Below, in pieces: positions 31,197-40,521 of a stretch of DNA of 64,000 nucleotides (the first letter of the stretch is position 1; every line of letters begins with the position of its first letter). The notes under the pieces are model-generated. The model did no database searches. It saw nothing but the letters and a program-made list of their open reading frames with translations, and was not told the origin of the DNA. The translations under genes and the position numbers were made by a program. This DNA comes from Nocardiopsis ganjiahuensis DSM 45031 (GTDB lineage: Bacteria; Actinomycetota; Actinomycetes; Streptosporangiales; Streptosporangiaceae): positions 1 through 64,000 of the forward strand of contig NZ_ANBA01000029.1 in the NCBI RefSeq assembly GCF_000341085.1, written 5' to 3'.

Positions 31197-31886
31197 TCAT
31201 TCGTCCAGGCCCTGGTCGATGGCGTAGCGCACCAGTTCCACGCGGTTGTGCAGGTGCAGTTTGGTCAGGGTGTTCTGGACGTGGTTCTGGACCGTGCGGT
31301 GGGAGATGGTGAGGCGGCGCGCGATCTGCTTGTACGCGAGCCCTTTGGCGACCAGCCGCAGCACCTCGGTCTCACGGGGGGTCAGCACGGGGGCCGTGTC
31401 GGCCTCGGCGGGGGACCGGTCGCCCCCGGCCGACAGCCGCCGGTACTCGCCGAGCACCAGACCGGCCAGCCCGGGGGTGTAGACCGCCTCGCCGGCGTGG
31501 ACCCGCCGGACGGCGTCCAGGAGCTCCTCCCGCCCGGCCGACTTCACGAGGTAGCCGGTGGCCCCGGCCTTCACCGCGGCCAGCACGTCGTCGCTCTCCC
31601 CGCTGGCCGACAGCACCAGGACCCGGGGCGGTTCGGGCAGCGCCACCAGGGCCGCGGTCAGCTCCACCCCGCCGGTGTCGGGCAGGTGCAGGTCCACCAC
31701 GGCCAGGGTGGGCCGGGCGGCGGGAGCGATCCGCAGCGCCTTGGCGCCGTCGCCCGCGGTCCCCACCACCTGCAGGCCCGCCTCCTCCAGGTCGCGCGCC
31801 ACCGCGTCCCGCCACATGGGATGGTCGTCCACCACCAGGACCCGGATGCCGTCGCCGTTCGTCTCGCCGCTCATGCCGCTGACCAT
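31197..31886 (-). CDS. macR: MacR-like NarL/LuxR-family response regulator
   Basis: The 229-residue regulator has a receiver domain (VLVVDDHPMWRDAVARDLEEAG, phospho-acceptor Asp in LAVVDLHLPDTGG, conserved Lys in TGYLVKSAG) and a C-terminal LuxR helix-turn-helix (LTPRETEVLRLVAKG, then KQIARRLTISHRTVQNHV). DDHPMWRDAV and TPGLAGLVLGEYRRL match the MacR family of Streptomyces, which controls membrane, morphogenesis and antibiotic genes. Its probable kinase is the MacS-like protein 5 kb away. Start 31886 is used; ATG 31874 is also possible. Confidence 0.88.
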   Translation of the reverse strand: MVSGMSGETNGDGIRVLVVDDHPMWRDAVARDLEEAGLQVVGTAGDGAKALRIAPAARPTLAVVDLHLPDTGGVELTAALVALPEPPRVLVLSASGESDDVLAAVKAGATGYLVKSAGREELLDAVRRVHAGEAVYTPGLAGLVLGEYRRLSAGGDRSPAEADTAPVLTPRETEVLRLVAKGLAYKQIARRLTISHRTVQNHVQNTLTKLHLHNRVELVRYAIDQGLDE

Positions 31887-31961
31887 AGCGCGCGGCTCCC
31901 CTCCCGCACAGGGGAAGGGAGCCGCAGCTGCCCGGTCGGCCTCGGGCGACCAGCCGCCGGG

Positions 31962-33974
31962 TCAGTCGTTGCCCCGGCCGTTCCCGTTGCCCCGGCCGTT
32001 CCCGTTGTCGTCGTCATCGTCGTCGATGTCGCCCAGATCGATCCCGGCGGGTGTGGCGGTGAGCTTGATCTTGGTGCCCTCCGGCGCGGTACCGGTGTGT
32101 GACTGGTGGGAGATGGTCCGGCCGCCCAGGATCCGGTCCACCTCGACCTCGAACCCGGCGTCCTCCAGGGCCTTGCGGGCGTCCTTGATGTAGTCGCCGA
32201 CCACGTCCGGGATCTCGATCTCGGGCGGGCCGCTGGAGACGGTCAGGGTGACCTCGGCACCGGGGCCGACGTTGGTGCCGGTGTCGGGGCTCTGGCTGAT
32301 CACCGTGCCCTCCGCGATGCTCTCGCTCTCCTCCTCGACGACCTTGGCCACGAGCCCCAGGTCGTCGAGGGCCTGCTCGGCGTCCTCCAGCTCCTCGCCG
32401 GCCAGGCTGGGCACGGGGATGCCGCTGCTGATGGTGAGCGTCACCGTCCCCTCCCGGTCGGCCTGCTCACCCGCCCCGGGGACGGTGGCCAGGACCTCGC
32501 CCGGGTCGTTGTCCGGGGAGTCCTGCTTCTCCTGGACGATGCTGTCCTCGTCGAAGCCGAGGTCCTCCAGGTCCTTGAGGGCGTTGGCCTCGTCCGCGCC
32601 GACCAGGTCGGGCATGGACACCTCCTGCGGACCCTTGGACAGCAGCACCGTCACCTGGTCGCCGGGGGAGAGGCGCTCGCCGACGTCGGGGTCGGTGCCG
32701 CCGACCTCGCCGACGGCCACGTCGTCGCTGTAGACGGTGTCCTCGGACAGTTCGAAGACGAGCCCGGCGCCGCGGATCTGCTCACTGGCGGCCTCGGGGC
32801 CCAGCCCCACCACGTCCGGGACGGGCTCGAACCGGCCGATGAGGAACCACCAGCCCACCACGCCCACGACCAGGGCCATGACGGCCGCGCCGACCACCAG
32901 GAGGCGGTTGCGTGAGAACCACGAGCCGCCCCCCGCGGGGTAATCGTCGTCGTAGTCGTCGTAGTCGCCGCGCCCCAGGTCGGCGCCGTTCATGTCGACG
33001 ACCATGGTGGCGTTCTCGGTGCCGGGGCCGGCGCCCCCGGCGATCAGCTGGGGTGCGGTCATGGTGGCCGCGGAGTTGGCCTGCGGCGCCACGGGGGCCA
33101 GCGGGGCGGACGAGCCCGTGACGGTGTCCGGCAGGGTCCGCAGCACATCCAGGACCTTGGCCAGGTACTGGCCGGCGTTGCTCGGCCGGTACCGGGGGTC
33201 GCGCTCGGTGGCCTTGGTGACCAGCGCGTCCACCTCGGGCGGCAGGTTGGGCAGGAAGTGCGAGGGCCGCGGGACGTCCTCGTTCACGTGCTGGTAGGCG
33301 ATCGCGATCGGCGTCTCGCCCGTGTGCGGCTGGCCGCCGGTGAGCAGCTCGTAGAGCATGATGCCCGCGGCGTAGACGTCGCTGCGCGCGTCGGCCACGC
33401 CCCTCTCGATCTGCTCGGGGGCCAGGTAGGCGGCGGTGCCCATGAGCGTGCCGGTGCGGGTCAGGCCCTGGTTGGACTGCTCCACGGCGCGGGCCAGACC
33501 GAAGTCGGCCACCTTGACCCGGCCGTCCTTGCTGATGAGGACGTTCTCGGGCTTGACGTCGCGGTGGACCATGCCGGCCTGGTGGGCGGCGCCCAGCGCG
33601 GCCAGTACCGAGGCCATGAAGTTCAGGGCCTGTTTCGGGGCCAGCCGACCGTGGTCCTTGAGCAGGTCGCGCAGGGTCTGGCCGGGGACGTACTCCATGG
33701 CCAGGAAGACGTGTCCCTGGTCCTCGCCCTGGTCGAAGACCTGCACGACGTTGGGGTGGGAGAGCTTGGCGACCGAGTGGGCCTCGTTGATGAAGCGCTG
33801 GACGAAGGTGGGGTCCTGGGCCAGGGAGGGGTGCATGACCTTCAGGGCCAGCCGCCGGTCCAGCCTCAGGTCGTGGGCGACGTAGACCGTCGCCATGCCG
33901 CCACCGGCGATCCTTGACTCGACGAAGTAGCGACGGTCCAGCGTCGCGCCTACTAGCGGGTCTGAAGTCGTCAT
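31962..33974 (-). CDS. pknL: PASTA-domain serine/threonine protein kinase (PknL-like)
   Basis: The 670-residue kinase has an N-terminal catalytic domain (about residues 10-270): GGGMATVYVAHD, ALKVM with the ATP-binding Lys, MVHRDVKPENVLI and VADFGLARA. A polar juxtamembrane stretch leads to one membrane helix (about 355-377, LLVVGAAVMALVVGVVGWW). Four extracellular PASTA repeats follow, suited to sensing muropeptides or lipid II, then a tail of Asp and Asn-Gly-Arg repeats. The position between a DAHP synthase and an Rv2175c-like gene parallels mycobacterial PknL, whose substrate is Rv2175c. ATG 33974 is chosen; GTG 33980 is possible. Confidence 0.93.
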   Translation of the reverse strand: MTTSDPLVGATLDRRYFVESRIAGGGMATVYVAHDLRLDRRLALKVMHPSLAQDPTFVQRFINEAHSVAKLSHPNVVQVFDQGEDQGHVFLAMEYVPGQTLRDLLKDHGRLAPKQALNFMASVLAALGAAHQAGMVHRDVKPENVLISKDGRVKVADFGLARAVEQSNQGLTRTGTLMGTAAYLAPEQIERGVADARSDVYAAGIMLYELLTGGQPHTGETPIAIAYQHVNEDVPRPSHFLPNLPPEVDALVTKATERDPRYRPSNAGQYLAKVLDVLRTLPDTVTGSSAPLAPVAPQANSAATMTAPQLIAGGAGPGTENATMVVDMNGADLGRGDYDDYDDDYPAGGGSWFSRNRLLVVGAAVMALVVGVVGWWFLIGRFEPVPDVVGLGPEAASEQIRGAGLVFELSEDTVYSDDVAVGEVGGTDPDVGERLSPGDQVTVLLSKGPQEVSMPDLVGADEANALKDLEDLGFDEDSIVQEKQDSPDNDPGEVLATVPGAGEQADREGTVTLTISSGIPVPSLAGEELEDAEQALDDLGLVAKVVEEESESIAEGTVISQSPDTGTNVGPGAEVTLTVSSGPPEIEIPDVVGDYIKDARKALEDAGFEVEVDRILGGRTISHQSHTGTAPEGTKIKLTATPAGIDLGDIDDDDDDNGNGRGNGNGRGND

Positions 33975-34313
33975 GTCCACGGCGGAGTAGTGTCCTTGCT
34001 GCGGGGAGCGCGGGCGTTCGCGGCCGGTGGCGCGTACCCGACACCTGGTGTCGAACCGACACGATAGCGGAAACCGGTGTCAGGTCTGCCCCGCGGTTCA
34101 CGGTCGCGGCGCCCCTGTGTCCAACGGCGTGGAAGCCGACATGCGAGTCGGTGCGGGACGTTCGCGCCTGGGCGGTCTGTCGGTGCGGTGCCGTCCGGCG
34201 GCACGCACACCCCACCCACGGTAAGGGACGGGACCAAACCCGGCCGTGGCGCTTTTCCCGCTCGGTGCCCGCCACGGCCCCCCACCTCCGCGAACTCCCG
34301 CGCCCGCTCCGGG
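33975..34313. other. Intergenic gap between thiG and the PASTA kinase gene
   Basis: The 339-bp gap should carry the kinase promoter on the minus strand. I found no gene, strong hairpin or clear -10/-35 pair in it. Confidence 0.4.
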
Positions 34314-35135
<822 letters not shown>

Positions 35136-35348
35136 TCAGCCTCCCTGTACTGCGGTGAGTACGTCCACGCGGTCGCCCGCGGCCAGCGCGGTGTGCGCCC
35201 ACGCGGTGCGGCGCACCACCTCGTCGTTGACCGCGACCGCGATCCCACCGCGGATCTCGCCGTCCCCGGCGGAGGTCAGGTCGCGCACGACCGCCTCCAC
35301 CGTGGTCGCCGAGGACTCCTGCGCCTGGCCGTTGATGATCAGTTCCAC
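35136..35348 (-). CDS. thiS: Thiamine sulfur-carrier protein ThiS
   Basis: The 70-residue ubiquitin-like carrier ends in the essential Gly-Gly (VQGG), where sulfur is loaded as a thiocarboxylate. ELIINGQAQ and IAVAVNDEVVRR are family features. The GTG at 35348 has GGGAGAGG directly upstream and gives the normal length. It lies between thiO (33 bp upstream) and thiG. Confidence 0.92.
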   Translation of the reverse strand: MELIINGQAQESSATTVEAVVRDLTSAGDGEIRGGIAVAVNDEVVRRTAWAHTALAAGDRVDVLTAVQGG

Positions 35349-35380
35349 TGCCTCTCCCACTTCTCCGGCTCCTTCCACGT

Positions 35381-36574
35381 CTACTCCCACGCCCGCCTGT
35401 CGGCCGCGAACCGGCGCGCGTACGCGGGCAGCGCTCCGGTGGTGAGGGCCTCGGCCATGACCTCTCCGGTCACCGGTGCCAGCAGCACCCCGTGCCGGAA
35501 GTGCCCGGCGGCCAGGTGCAGGCCGGGGACCCGGGTGGGCCCCAGCAGGGGTTCGTTGTCGGGCGAGCCCGGACGCAGTCCCACGCAGGTCTCGGTGACC
35601 TCCAGCTCGCTCACCCCCGGTACGAGTTCGCGCGCGTCCCGCAGGACCTGCCAGAGCCCGCCCACGGTGAGGGAGGTGTCGTGGCCCAGTTCCTCCTGGG
35701 TCGCGCCCACGATCACCTCGCCGTCGGCCCGGGGCACGAGGTAGACGGGGAACCCGCGGACCAGGCCGCGCACGGTGCGGTTGACCAGCGGCGGTTCACC
35801 GTCGGGTACCCGGGCGCGCAGCAGCTGCCCCTTGACCGGGCGCAGCGGGGGCACCACCGGCTCGGGCACCTCGACGGCGTCGCCCCAGCAGCCCGCGGAC
35901 AGCACCACCTGGTGGGCCGACAGCACGGAACCGTCGGCCAGCCGCACACCCAGGCGGGCGCCGTCCGGGCCGGGGGAGGTGACCTCCTCCGCGTAGCCGC
36001 GGACCTCGCGCACCCCGGCCCGCTCCCCGGCGCGTGCCAGCGCCAGGAGCAGGCGGCGCGGGTCCACGGAGTGGTCCTCGGGGGCGAGCACGCCGCCGCG
36101 CACGCCGGGCGCGAGTGTGGGTTCGAGGCGTCGGCACCCACGGCTGGTCAGCCGTTCAGTGGCGATGCCCAGGCGTTCCTGGAGGGCGTGCAGGTCGGTG
36201 AGGACCGCCAGGTCGTCGCGGTCGAAGGCGACCAGGAGCGTCCCGGTGCGCCGGTGGCCGACGTCGACACCCGAGACCTCCTGCAGTTCGGTGACGAAGT
36301 CGTCGTACAGGCGCGCCGAGCGCACGCCGAACTCCATCAGCTCCTCCTCACCGAACACCGCCTCGGTGGCGGGGGTGAGCATGCCCGCGGCGACGGTGGA
36401 GGACGCGCGGGCTGCGGAGGGCTCGGTGACGGGGTCGGGTTCGACCAGGGTGACGGCGAGGCCGCGCTGGGCGGCCCGCCAGGCGGTGACCCGCCCGATG
36501 ACCCCGCCGCCGATCACGACGACGGTATTGGTAGGACGAATCTTCTCGTGAGGGGGAACGTCGAAGGTGCGCAC
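35381..36574 (-). CDS. thiO: Glycine oxidase ThiO
   Basis: The 397-residue flavoenzyme oxidises glycine to the imine needed by ThiG. The FAD-binding GxGxxG is in VVVIGGGVIGRVTAWRAAQRG, followed by the acidic ribose-binding residue in VEPD; GLRPGSPDNEPLLGP and HFRHGVLLAPVTGE close the FAD site. GTG at 36574 is the best in-frame start after the riboswitch; its ribosome site, GGGAG, is within the 3' end of the aptamer, 14 bases away, which suits translational control. Confidence 0.92.
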   Translation of the reverse strand: MRTFDVPPHEKIRPTNTVVVIGGGVIGRVTAWRAAQRGLAVTLVEPDPVTEPSAARASSTVAAGMLTPATEAVFGEEELMEFGVRSARLYDDFVTELQEVSGVDVGHRRTGTLLVAFDRDDLAVLTDLHALQERLGIATERLTSRGCRRLEPTLAPGVRGGVLAPEDHSVDPRRLLLALARAGERAGVREVRGYAEEVTSPGPDGARLGVRLADGSVLSAHQVVLSAGCWGDAVEVPEPVVPPLRPVKGQLLRARVPDGEPPLVNRTVRGLVRGFPVYLVPRADGEVIVGATQEELGHDTSLTVGGLWQVLRDARELVPGVSELEVTETCVGLRPGSPDNEPLLGPTRVPGLHLAAGHFRHGVLLAPVTGEVMAEALTTGALPAYARRFAADRRAWE

Positions 36575-36587
36575 GGCGCCGTGTTCC

Positions 36588-36680
36588 ACTCCCTTCGCCG
36601 GCATGATCCGGATCAGGTTCGTGCGGTCGGAGGCGGTGAGCCTCCCTCTCAGCCGGGTCCACCCGGCTCCCGCGGGACGT
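36588..36680 (-). ncRNA. TPP riboswitch controlling thiO-thiS-thiG
   Basis: On the minus strand the sequence has the THI-box hallmarks in order: a GC stem, GGCTGAGAGGGAGGC, then ACCTGATCCGGATCATGCC and GGCGAAGGGAG. The conserved CUGAGA and the ACCUGAUC..GGAUAAUGCC-like block are diagnostic. The terminal GGGAG probably serves as the ribosome site of thiO, so TPP binding would hide it. Confidence 0.95.
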
Positions 36681-36806
36681 GTCTGTTCGGTTCCCCATCC
36701 TAGGACAGCGTGTCCAGGGGCGGAGTGGCGGGGATCTCCGGGGCGGAGGAGCCCCCACGCCGCCGGATGGTCTCCGGGGCACGGCCGGGTGTGGCAGATT
36801 GGTGAG

Positions 36807-37166
36807 GTGACACAAAGCGATCGTGAACTCGACGAACTCGTCGGCGAATGGCTGACCCTGCGTGAGGCGGCCGTGCCGCTGGGCGTGAGCCCCAACCGGA
36901 TCAAGACCCTCATCCGCGAGAACCGCCTGATGGGCGTGGTCCGGGGCGGAGAGCTCTGCATCCCCGCCGCCTTCCTGGACGGCCCGGACCTGGTCAAGGG
37001 CCTCTCGGGCACCATCGTGCTGCTCGCCGACGCCGGTTTCTCCACCGAGGAGGCCCTGCGTTGGCTGTTCACCCCGGACGACACCCTGCCGGGCACGCCG
37101 ATCCAGGCCATGCACGAGAACCGGGGCACCGAGGTGCGCCGCCGGGCCCAGAGCATGGCCTTCTAG
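36807..37166 (+). CDS. Rv2175c-like winged-helix DNA-binding protein
   Basis: The 119-residue protein matches the Rv2175c family: LVGEWLTLREAAVPLGVSPNRIKTLIRENRL is a helix-turn-helix of excisionase/MerR style, followed by a small domain, FSTEEALRWLFTPDDTLPGTP. In mycobacteria the protein binds DNA and is switched off by PknL phosphorylation on an N-terminal Thr; here Thr2 (VTQSDREL) is a candidate site. GTG at 36807 agrees with family length; its ribosome site is weak. It lies 2.8 kb from the PknL-like gene. Confidence 0.88.
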   Translation: MTQSDRELDELVGEWLTLREAAVPLGVSPNRIKTLIRENRLMGVVRGGELCIPAAFLDGPDLVKGLSGTIVLLADAGFSTEEALRWLFTPDDTLPGTPIQAMHENRGTEVRRRAQSMAF

Positions 37167-37204
37167 GGGCCCGCCCGGCCCGGACCGCTCCGCCGAGCAC
37201 GCAC

Positions 37205-37210
37205 TAGGGT
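37205..37210 (+). promoter_or_regulatory. thiE: -10 element for a leaderless thiE transcript
   Basis: TAGGGT fits the actinobacterial TAnnnT -10 and ends seven bases before the GTG at 37218, with no ribosome site between them. Transcription would begin at the start codon. Confidence 0.5.
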
Positions 37211-37217
37211 GGGGCGG

Positions 37218-37889
37218 GTGAGGACCAGCCACGGAACCAGCCTGCGCAAGCGCCTGGACGCATCCCTTCTGTACCTGTGCACCGACGCCCGGACCGGGCG
37301 CGGTGATCTCGCGGAGTTCGCGGACGCCGCCCTGGCCGGAGGGGTGGACGTCATCCAGCTCCGGGACAAGGGCCTGGAGGCGCGCCAGGAGCTGGCCGCC
37401 CTCGAGGTCCTCCGGGAGGCCTGTGAGCGCCACGGAGCCCTGCTCGCGGTCAACGACCGCGCGGACATCGCCCGTGCGGTGCGCGCCGACGTCCTGCACC
37501 TGGGCCAGTGCGACCTGCCGGTGCCCATGGCCCGCGACATCATCGGCGCCGACCCGGTCATCGGCCGGTCCAACAACGATCCCGAGGCGGCCGCGCTCTC
37601 CGCGGAGGAGCCCGGGACCGACTACTTCTGCGTGGGCCCGACCTGGGCGACCCCGACCAAGCCGGGCCGTCCGGCGGCCGGGCTCGGGCTGGTGGAGCGG
37701 ACCGCGGCGCTGGGCACCGACCGGCCGTGGTTCGCGATCGGCGGTATCGACCTCGACAACGTGGACCGGGTGCTGAGCGCCGGAGCCACCAGGGTGGTCG
37801 TGGTGCGCGCGATCACCGAGGCGGAGGACCCGCGTGCCGCGTCCGCCGCGTTCAAGGCGAAGCTGACCGCCCGCCCGGCCACCGCCTGA
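37218..37889 (+). CDS. thiE: Thiamine-phosphate synthase
   Basis: The 223-residue TIM-barrel enzyme joins the pyrimidine and thiazole halves of thiamine. [12 protein letters not shown] and [11 protein letters not shown] bind the pyrimidine and magnesium; [24 protein letters not shown] and [11 protein letters not shown] are family blocks. GTG at 37218 is preferred over GTG at 37209 because it is directly behind a -10 element. It is transcribed away from thiGSO and has no TPP riboswitch of its own. Confidence 0.94.
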   Translation: MRTSHGTSLRKRLDASLLYLCTDARTGRGDLAEFADAALAGGVDVIQLRDKGLEARQELAALEVLREACERHGALLAVNDRADIARAVRADVLHLGQCDLPVPMARDIIGADPVIGRSNNDPEAAALSAEEPGTDYFCVGPTWATPTKPGRPAAGLGLVERTAALGTDRPWFAIGGIDLDNVDRVLSAGATRVVVVRAITEAEDPRAASAAFKAKLTARPATA

Positions 37890-37906
37890 GGCCTCCGGCG
37901 GAACGC

Positions 37907-37949
37907 CGGAACGGCCCCGGAACCCCCTGAGGGTCCCGGGGCCGTTCCG
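37907..37949. terminator. Terminator between thiE and the thiolase gene
   Basis: CGGAACGGCCCCGG (37907-37920) pairs with 37936-37949 over 14 bp, with a small internal CCC/GGG hairpin in the loop. It lies between convergent genes. Confidence 0.72.
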
Positions 37950-38024
37950 TGTGTGCCGCCGCCCCTGCGGGAGGCCGCCCTCGGGGCGACGGCACGTTCC
38001 GGGCCCCGGTCGGTCCGGGGCGGC

Positions 38025-39194
38025 TCAGAGCCGTTCGACGACCATGGCGTTGGCCAGCCCGCCCGCCTCGCACATCACCTGGAGCCCGAAGCGGCCGCCG
38101 TGTTCGTGCAGGCCGTGGGTGAGGGTGGTGGCCAGGCGGGCGCCGCTGGCACCGAGCGGGTGGCCGATCGCGATGGCCCCGCCGTTGGCGTTCACCCGCG
38201 ACAGGTCCGCGCCCAGCTCGTCGGCCCAAGCCAGCACCACGGGGGAGAAGGCCTCGTTGACCTCGAACAGGTCGATGTCGGACACGGCCAGGCCCGCGCG
38301 GGCCAGGAGCTTCTCGGTGGCGGGGATGATCGCGGTGAGCATGTACAGCGGGTCGTCGGCGGCCACCGCGAAGGAGTGGAACCGGGCGAGCGGGGTCAGC
38401 CCCAGCTCCTCGGCCCGGGTCCGGCTCATCACCAGCACGGCCGCGCTGCCGTCGCTGAGAGGGCTGGCGTTGGCCGCGGTCACCCGCCAGTCGATCTCGG
38501 GGAAGCGGCGCCCCGTCGCCTCGTCGAAGTAGGCGGGGCGAAGCCGGGCCAGGGTCTCCAGGTCACCGCCCTCGCGGACGCCCTCGTCCCGGTCGAGCCC
38601 GTTGAGCGGCGCGAGCTGGGTGTCGAAGGCTCCCCGTGCGGTGGCCTCCGCGGCCCTGGCGTGGCTGGTCAGCGCGAACTCGTCCAGACGGGTGCGGGAC
38701 AGGTCCCACTTGGCGGCGATGAGTTCCGCCGAGATCCCCTGGCCGACCCACCCCTCCGGGTAGCGGGCGCGGAACCCCTCGCCCAGGGGGTCGTCGGAGC
38801 CGACCAGGTTGGCCCCCATCGGCACCCGGCCCATGGACTCCACCCCGGCGGCCACGACCACGTCGTAGGCGCCCGACATCACGCCCTGTGCGGCGAAGTG
38901 CAGCGACTGCTGGCTGCTTCCGCACTGGCGGTCCACGCTCACCCCCGGCACGGACTCGGGGTACCCGGCGGCGAGCAGGGCCCTTCGGGTGATGTTGAAG
39001 GCCTGTTCGCCGACCTGGGTGACCACCCCGCCGATGACGTCGTCGATCACGGCCGGGTCGATCCCGGTGCGGTCCACGAGCGCGCGCAGACTGTGCGCGA
39101 GCAGGTCCACGGAGTTGACGTCGTGCAGTGCCCCGTCCGGCTTGCCCCGGCCCACGGGTGTGCGGACCGCGTCCACGATGACGGCTTCGATCAT
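38025..39194 (-). CDS. Thiolase (acetyl-CoA acyltransferase)
   Basis: The 389-residue thiolase joins or cleaves acyl-CoA chains. The acylated Cys is in DRQCGSSQQSLHFAAQ; the second active-site block is ANGGAIAIGHPLGASGAR; the base Cys is in MCEAGGLANAMV. NEAFSPVVLAW is also diagnostic. It is more like degradative FadA-type thiolases than biosynthetic ones by its CGSSQQ pattern, which is inference. ATG at 39194 has GGGAGGGG five bases upstream. A 9-bp-arm operator candidate lies just upstream. Confidence 0.92.
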   Translation of the reverse strand: MIEAVIVDAVRTPVGRGKPDGALHDVNSVDLLAHSLRALVDRTGIDPAVIDDVIGGVVTQVGEQAFNITRRALLAAGYPESVPGVSVDRQCGSSQQSLHFAAQGVMSGAYDVVVAAGVESMGRVPMGANLVGSDDPLGEGFRARYPEGWVGQGISAELIAAKWDLSRTRLDEFALTSHARAAEATARGAFDTQLAPLNGLDRDEGVREGGDLETLARLRPAYFDEATGRRFPEIDWRVTAANASPLSDGSAAVLVMSRTRAEELGLTPLARFHSFAVAADDPLYMLTAIIPATEKLLARAGLAVSDIDLFEVNEAFSPVVLAWADELGADLSRVNANGGAIAIGHPLGASGARLATTLTHGLHEHGGRFGLQVMCEAGGLANAMVVERL

Positions 39195-39223
39195 GACTGC
39201 CCCTCCCTGGGGTGCTGGCGTGT

Positions 39224-39249
39224 GCTGACTATATATCTCCATAGTCAGC
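39224..39249. promoter_or_regulatory. Operator candidate at the thiolase promoter
   Basis: GCTGACTAT (39224-39232) and ATAGTCAGC (39241-39249) are perfect 9-bp inverted arms around 8 bases. The AT-rich centre contains a minus-strand TATAGT-like -10, so the site overlaps the promoter 30-55 bp upstream of the ATG. This fits a TetR- or MarR-type repressor. Confidence 0.62.
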
Positions 39250-39377
39250 TTGACCAGAGCGGGGTTCGGTCCGAGAGGGGAGGGGCGGGCCCGGTGCTGC
39301 TCAGCGACGTCCGGCCCGGTGGAACAGCCACTGGGGCCGCCCGGGCCTGAGCGCCCGGGCGGCGAGAGCACGCTTCG

Positions 39378-40382
39378 TCAGGGCACCAGGAGCACCTTGC
39401 CGAGCACCCGGCGCCCCTCGAGGGCGGCGTGCGCCTCGGCGGCCCGCTCCAGCGGCAGCGTCAGCCCCACGTGCGGCCGCACCCGCCCGGCCCTGCCCTC
39501 CTCCATGGCCAGCCGGGCCAGGTCCCATCGGCTCGTTCCGTCCGCGCCTTCCAGGTCGAACAGCCCCAGGGAAGTGATCCCGCGGCGCTCGGCCTCCGCC
39601 TCGTCGGCTTCGGCGAATTCCCCGCTGGAGGTCCCGTAGCTGATGAACCGGCCGCCGTCGGCGGTGGCGGCGAAGGCGGCCGTGCCCAGTGCTCCGCCGG
39701 CGCCGTCGATCACCACGTCCGCCCCGCGGCCGGTGATCCCGACGACCCGCTCCACCCAGCCGGGTTCGGAGTAGTCGACCGTCTCCTCCGCGCCCAGCTT
39801 CCGGGCCAGGGCCAGCTTCTCCGGGCCCCTGGCCGCGCCGATCACCCGCGCCCCCGCGAGGCGGGCGAGCTGCACGACCAGGCTGCCCGCGCCCCCGGTG
39901 GCGGCCAGCACCAGGACCCAGGAGTCCGGGGTGAACCGTGCAGCCCGTTCGAGCATGAGGGCGGTGGACCCGTCGGTCATCAGGGCGAGGGCTTCGTGGG
40001 CGTCCACCCCTTCGGGCACCCTGAGGAGCGAGTCCTCGTGGACCACCGCCCGTTCCGCGTAGCCGTCGACCGGCAGGTTGCCCTTGCCGTCGCCGCCCTC
40101 GGGCCTGCCCGTCTCCCCGACGACCTCCAGGCCCATCCAGGCCGGGTCCGCTCCCGGGCCCACTCCGACGACCCTGCCCGACACGCCCCCGCCGGGCACG
40201 TACGGAGGGGCGACCGGGAAGTGGTCCGTGGCCCAGCCGGAACGGACGAGGGTGTCCAGGTACATGACGTTGGCGCCGGTCACCTCCAACAGAACCTCTC
40301 CGGGGCCGGGTTCCGGGTCGGGCAGCTCCCGGGCCACCAGTACCTCGGGTCCGCCGAACTCGTCCACTCGTACCGCGCGCAT
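39378..40382 (-). CDS. Zinc-independent quinone oxidoreductase-like protein (MDR family)
   Basis: The 334-residue protein is a medium-chain dehydrogenase/reductase of quinone-oxidoreductase type. The N-terminal GroES-like domain has PPYVPGGGVSGRVVGVG and lacks the catalytic zinc cysteines; the Rossmann domain has VLVLAATGGAGSLVVQLARLAGA for NADPH. ATG at 40382 is taken (GTG 40391 is in frame). It is probably a quinone or enone reductase, substrate unknown. It is not clearly in an operon with the thiolase, 183 bp away on the same strand. Confidence 0.85.
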   Translation of the reverse strand: MRAVRVDEFGGPEVLVARELPDPEPGPGEVLLEVTGANVMYLDTLVRSGWATDHFPVAPPYVPGGGVSGRVVGVGPGADPAWMGLEVVGETGRPEGGDGKGNLPVDGYAERAVVHEDSLLRVPEGVDAHEALALMTDGSTALMLERAARFTPDSWVLVLAATGGAGSLVVQLARLAGARVIGAARGPEKLALARKLGAEETVDYSEPGWVERVVGITGRGADVVIDGAGGALGTAAFAATADGGRFISYGTSSGEFAEADEAEAERRGITSLGLFDLEGADGTSRWDLARLAMEEGRAGRVRPHVGLTLPLERAAEAHAALEGRRVLGKVLLVP

Positions 40383-40521
40383 CTTCACCACACTCCGTTT
40401 CGGGGGCCGTTCCCCCAGAACCCAGAGTGCTTCCTCAACTAATGTTCAGGTCAAGGGGCGGGGCCGAAAAAGACAGAACCGCCGCGCGCGGGCACGGCGG
40501 TGGCGAAGGCAAGGGACGCGG

